Below, piece after piece: positions 63,573-64,000 of a stretch of 64,000 nucleotides of DNA. The position numbers and the translations under genes were made by a program. Position 1 is the stretch's first letter. Each line of letters begins with the position of its first letter. Where the stretch lies: assembly GCA_000181795.3 (NCBI GenBank), contig CM012953.1:15995554-16059553 (forward strand), read 5' to 3'. Source of the DNA: Trichinella spiralis (Eukaryota; Nematoda; Enoplea; Trichinellida; Trichinellidae). The notes beneath the pieces are model-generated. The model was given only the letters and a program-made list of their open reading frames with translations. It did no database searches and had not been told where the DNA came from.

Positions 63573-64000
63573 ATGGATGGAATAAGCTTTTTTGTCAATG
63601 GAACCAAAATAAATTTCCCATTTTCACCATATCCTGCTCAAAAAGCTATAATGGATCGAGTAGGTTATATTTTTGAAATTTTTTTGTGACAAACAACTAA
63701 ATATAATGAAATTAATATGTGAACAAATTTTTTCCATACTTTATTTGTATAAGTGTATACTTTTTTTCGTATAAATAAAATAATTTAAATATTAATGTGA
63801 AATTTTAATTGTCACCGAATTTGCTTGCTGTACAAGCAATATCTTAAGTGTGTTTTATTTTAAAATTATAGACACTGCGAACTCTGAAACATTCTCAGAA
63901 TTGTCTGGTTGAAAGTCCAACTGGCACTGGAAAAAGCTTGGCGTTGCTTTGTGCAGCGTTAGCTTGGCAAAGAGAATTTTCAAGTATTCCACTAATTTGA
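63573..64000 (+). CDS. FANCJ/BRIP1-like DEAH DNA helicase, 5' end only
   Basis: Exon 1 (63573-63659) starts [20 protein letters not shown] and exon 2 begins at 63872 after a GT-AG intron, phase 0. The join gives a Q-motif region ([15 protein letters not shown]) followed by the Walker [20 protein letters not shown]. In this stretch it follows BRIP1/FANCJ (YPSQLAMM..., [22 protein letters not shown]) more closely than RTEL1 or XPD, both in the length from the start to Walker A and in the LALLC.ALAW block. FANCJ is a 5'-3' Fe-S helicase that unwinds G-quadruplex DNA and acts in crosslink repair; the Fe-S Cys residues lie beyond the window. A donor at 63984 (tcaa/gtattcc) probably ends exon 2, since the frame otherwise stops at 63998-64000. 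Confidence 0.82.

Overview
The window is nuclear DNA of an animal, most likely a nematode and plausibly a clade I (Dorylaimia) species such as Trichinella. The sequence is very AT-rich. Genes are split by introns from about 50 bp to 1 kb with GT-AG ends, and they encode metazoan proteins (CtBP, EED, TTC28, FANCJ/BRIP1, an SLC16 transporter, a clathrin heavy chain relative). Two families point to nematodes: a DUF1647-type membrane protein and a secreted DNase II-like protein, a family reported to be expanded in Trichinella. The genus is an inference. No bacterial, plasmid or phage features were seen. Exon models below were built by hand from reading frame, splice consensus and family similarity; phases were checked exon by exon.

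Layout. 1-7.1 kb: four minus-strand genes. These are a four-helix membrane protein cut by the window edge, an unrecognised 279-residue protein, a small two-helix membrane ORF, and an 11-exon clathrin heavy chain-like gene that stops after about 534 codons (family about 1,675). 7.1-12 kb: no gene found, with two GC-richer islands that may be decayed retroelement ends. 12-20.5 kb: an 18-exon plus-strand gene for a TTC28-like TPR protein of about 1,738 residues. 20.5-24 kb: DNA transposon relics (a TA-flanked inverted-repeat element and an internally deleted hAT copy). 24.1-25.7 kb: a DNase II-like secreted protein that has lost both catalytic HxK motifs. 27.8-28.9 kb: an intronless EED/MES-6-like WD40 gene. 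30.2-35.5 kb: a broken BEL/Pao LTR retrotransposon on the minus strand, followed by a piggyBac relic. 37.1-43 kb: a REEP5/DP1-like gene, a DUF1647 type II membrane protein and a cytochrome P450. 43.8-46 kb: a seven-exon CtBP gene. 46-59.6 kb: a long stretch without convincing genes, lying between CtBP and an SLC16-type transporter that point away from each other. 59.6-62.1 kb: the transporter. 63.6 kb to the end: the 5' part of a FANCJ/BRIP1-like helicase.

There is no operon-like logic. Two Polycomb/co-repressor class genes (EED, CtBP) and a genome-maintenance helicase are present by chance neighbourhood as far as can be seen. The most unusual items are the clathrin relative reduced to its terminal domain and first solenoid segment (with two GC-AG introns), the DNase II pseudoenzyme, the EED protein with an altered methyl-lysine cage, and the TTC28 relative with most of its CHAT region missing.
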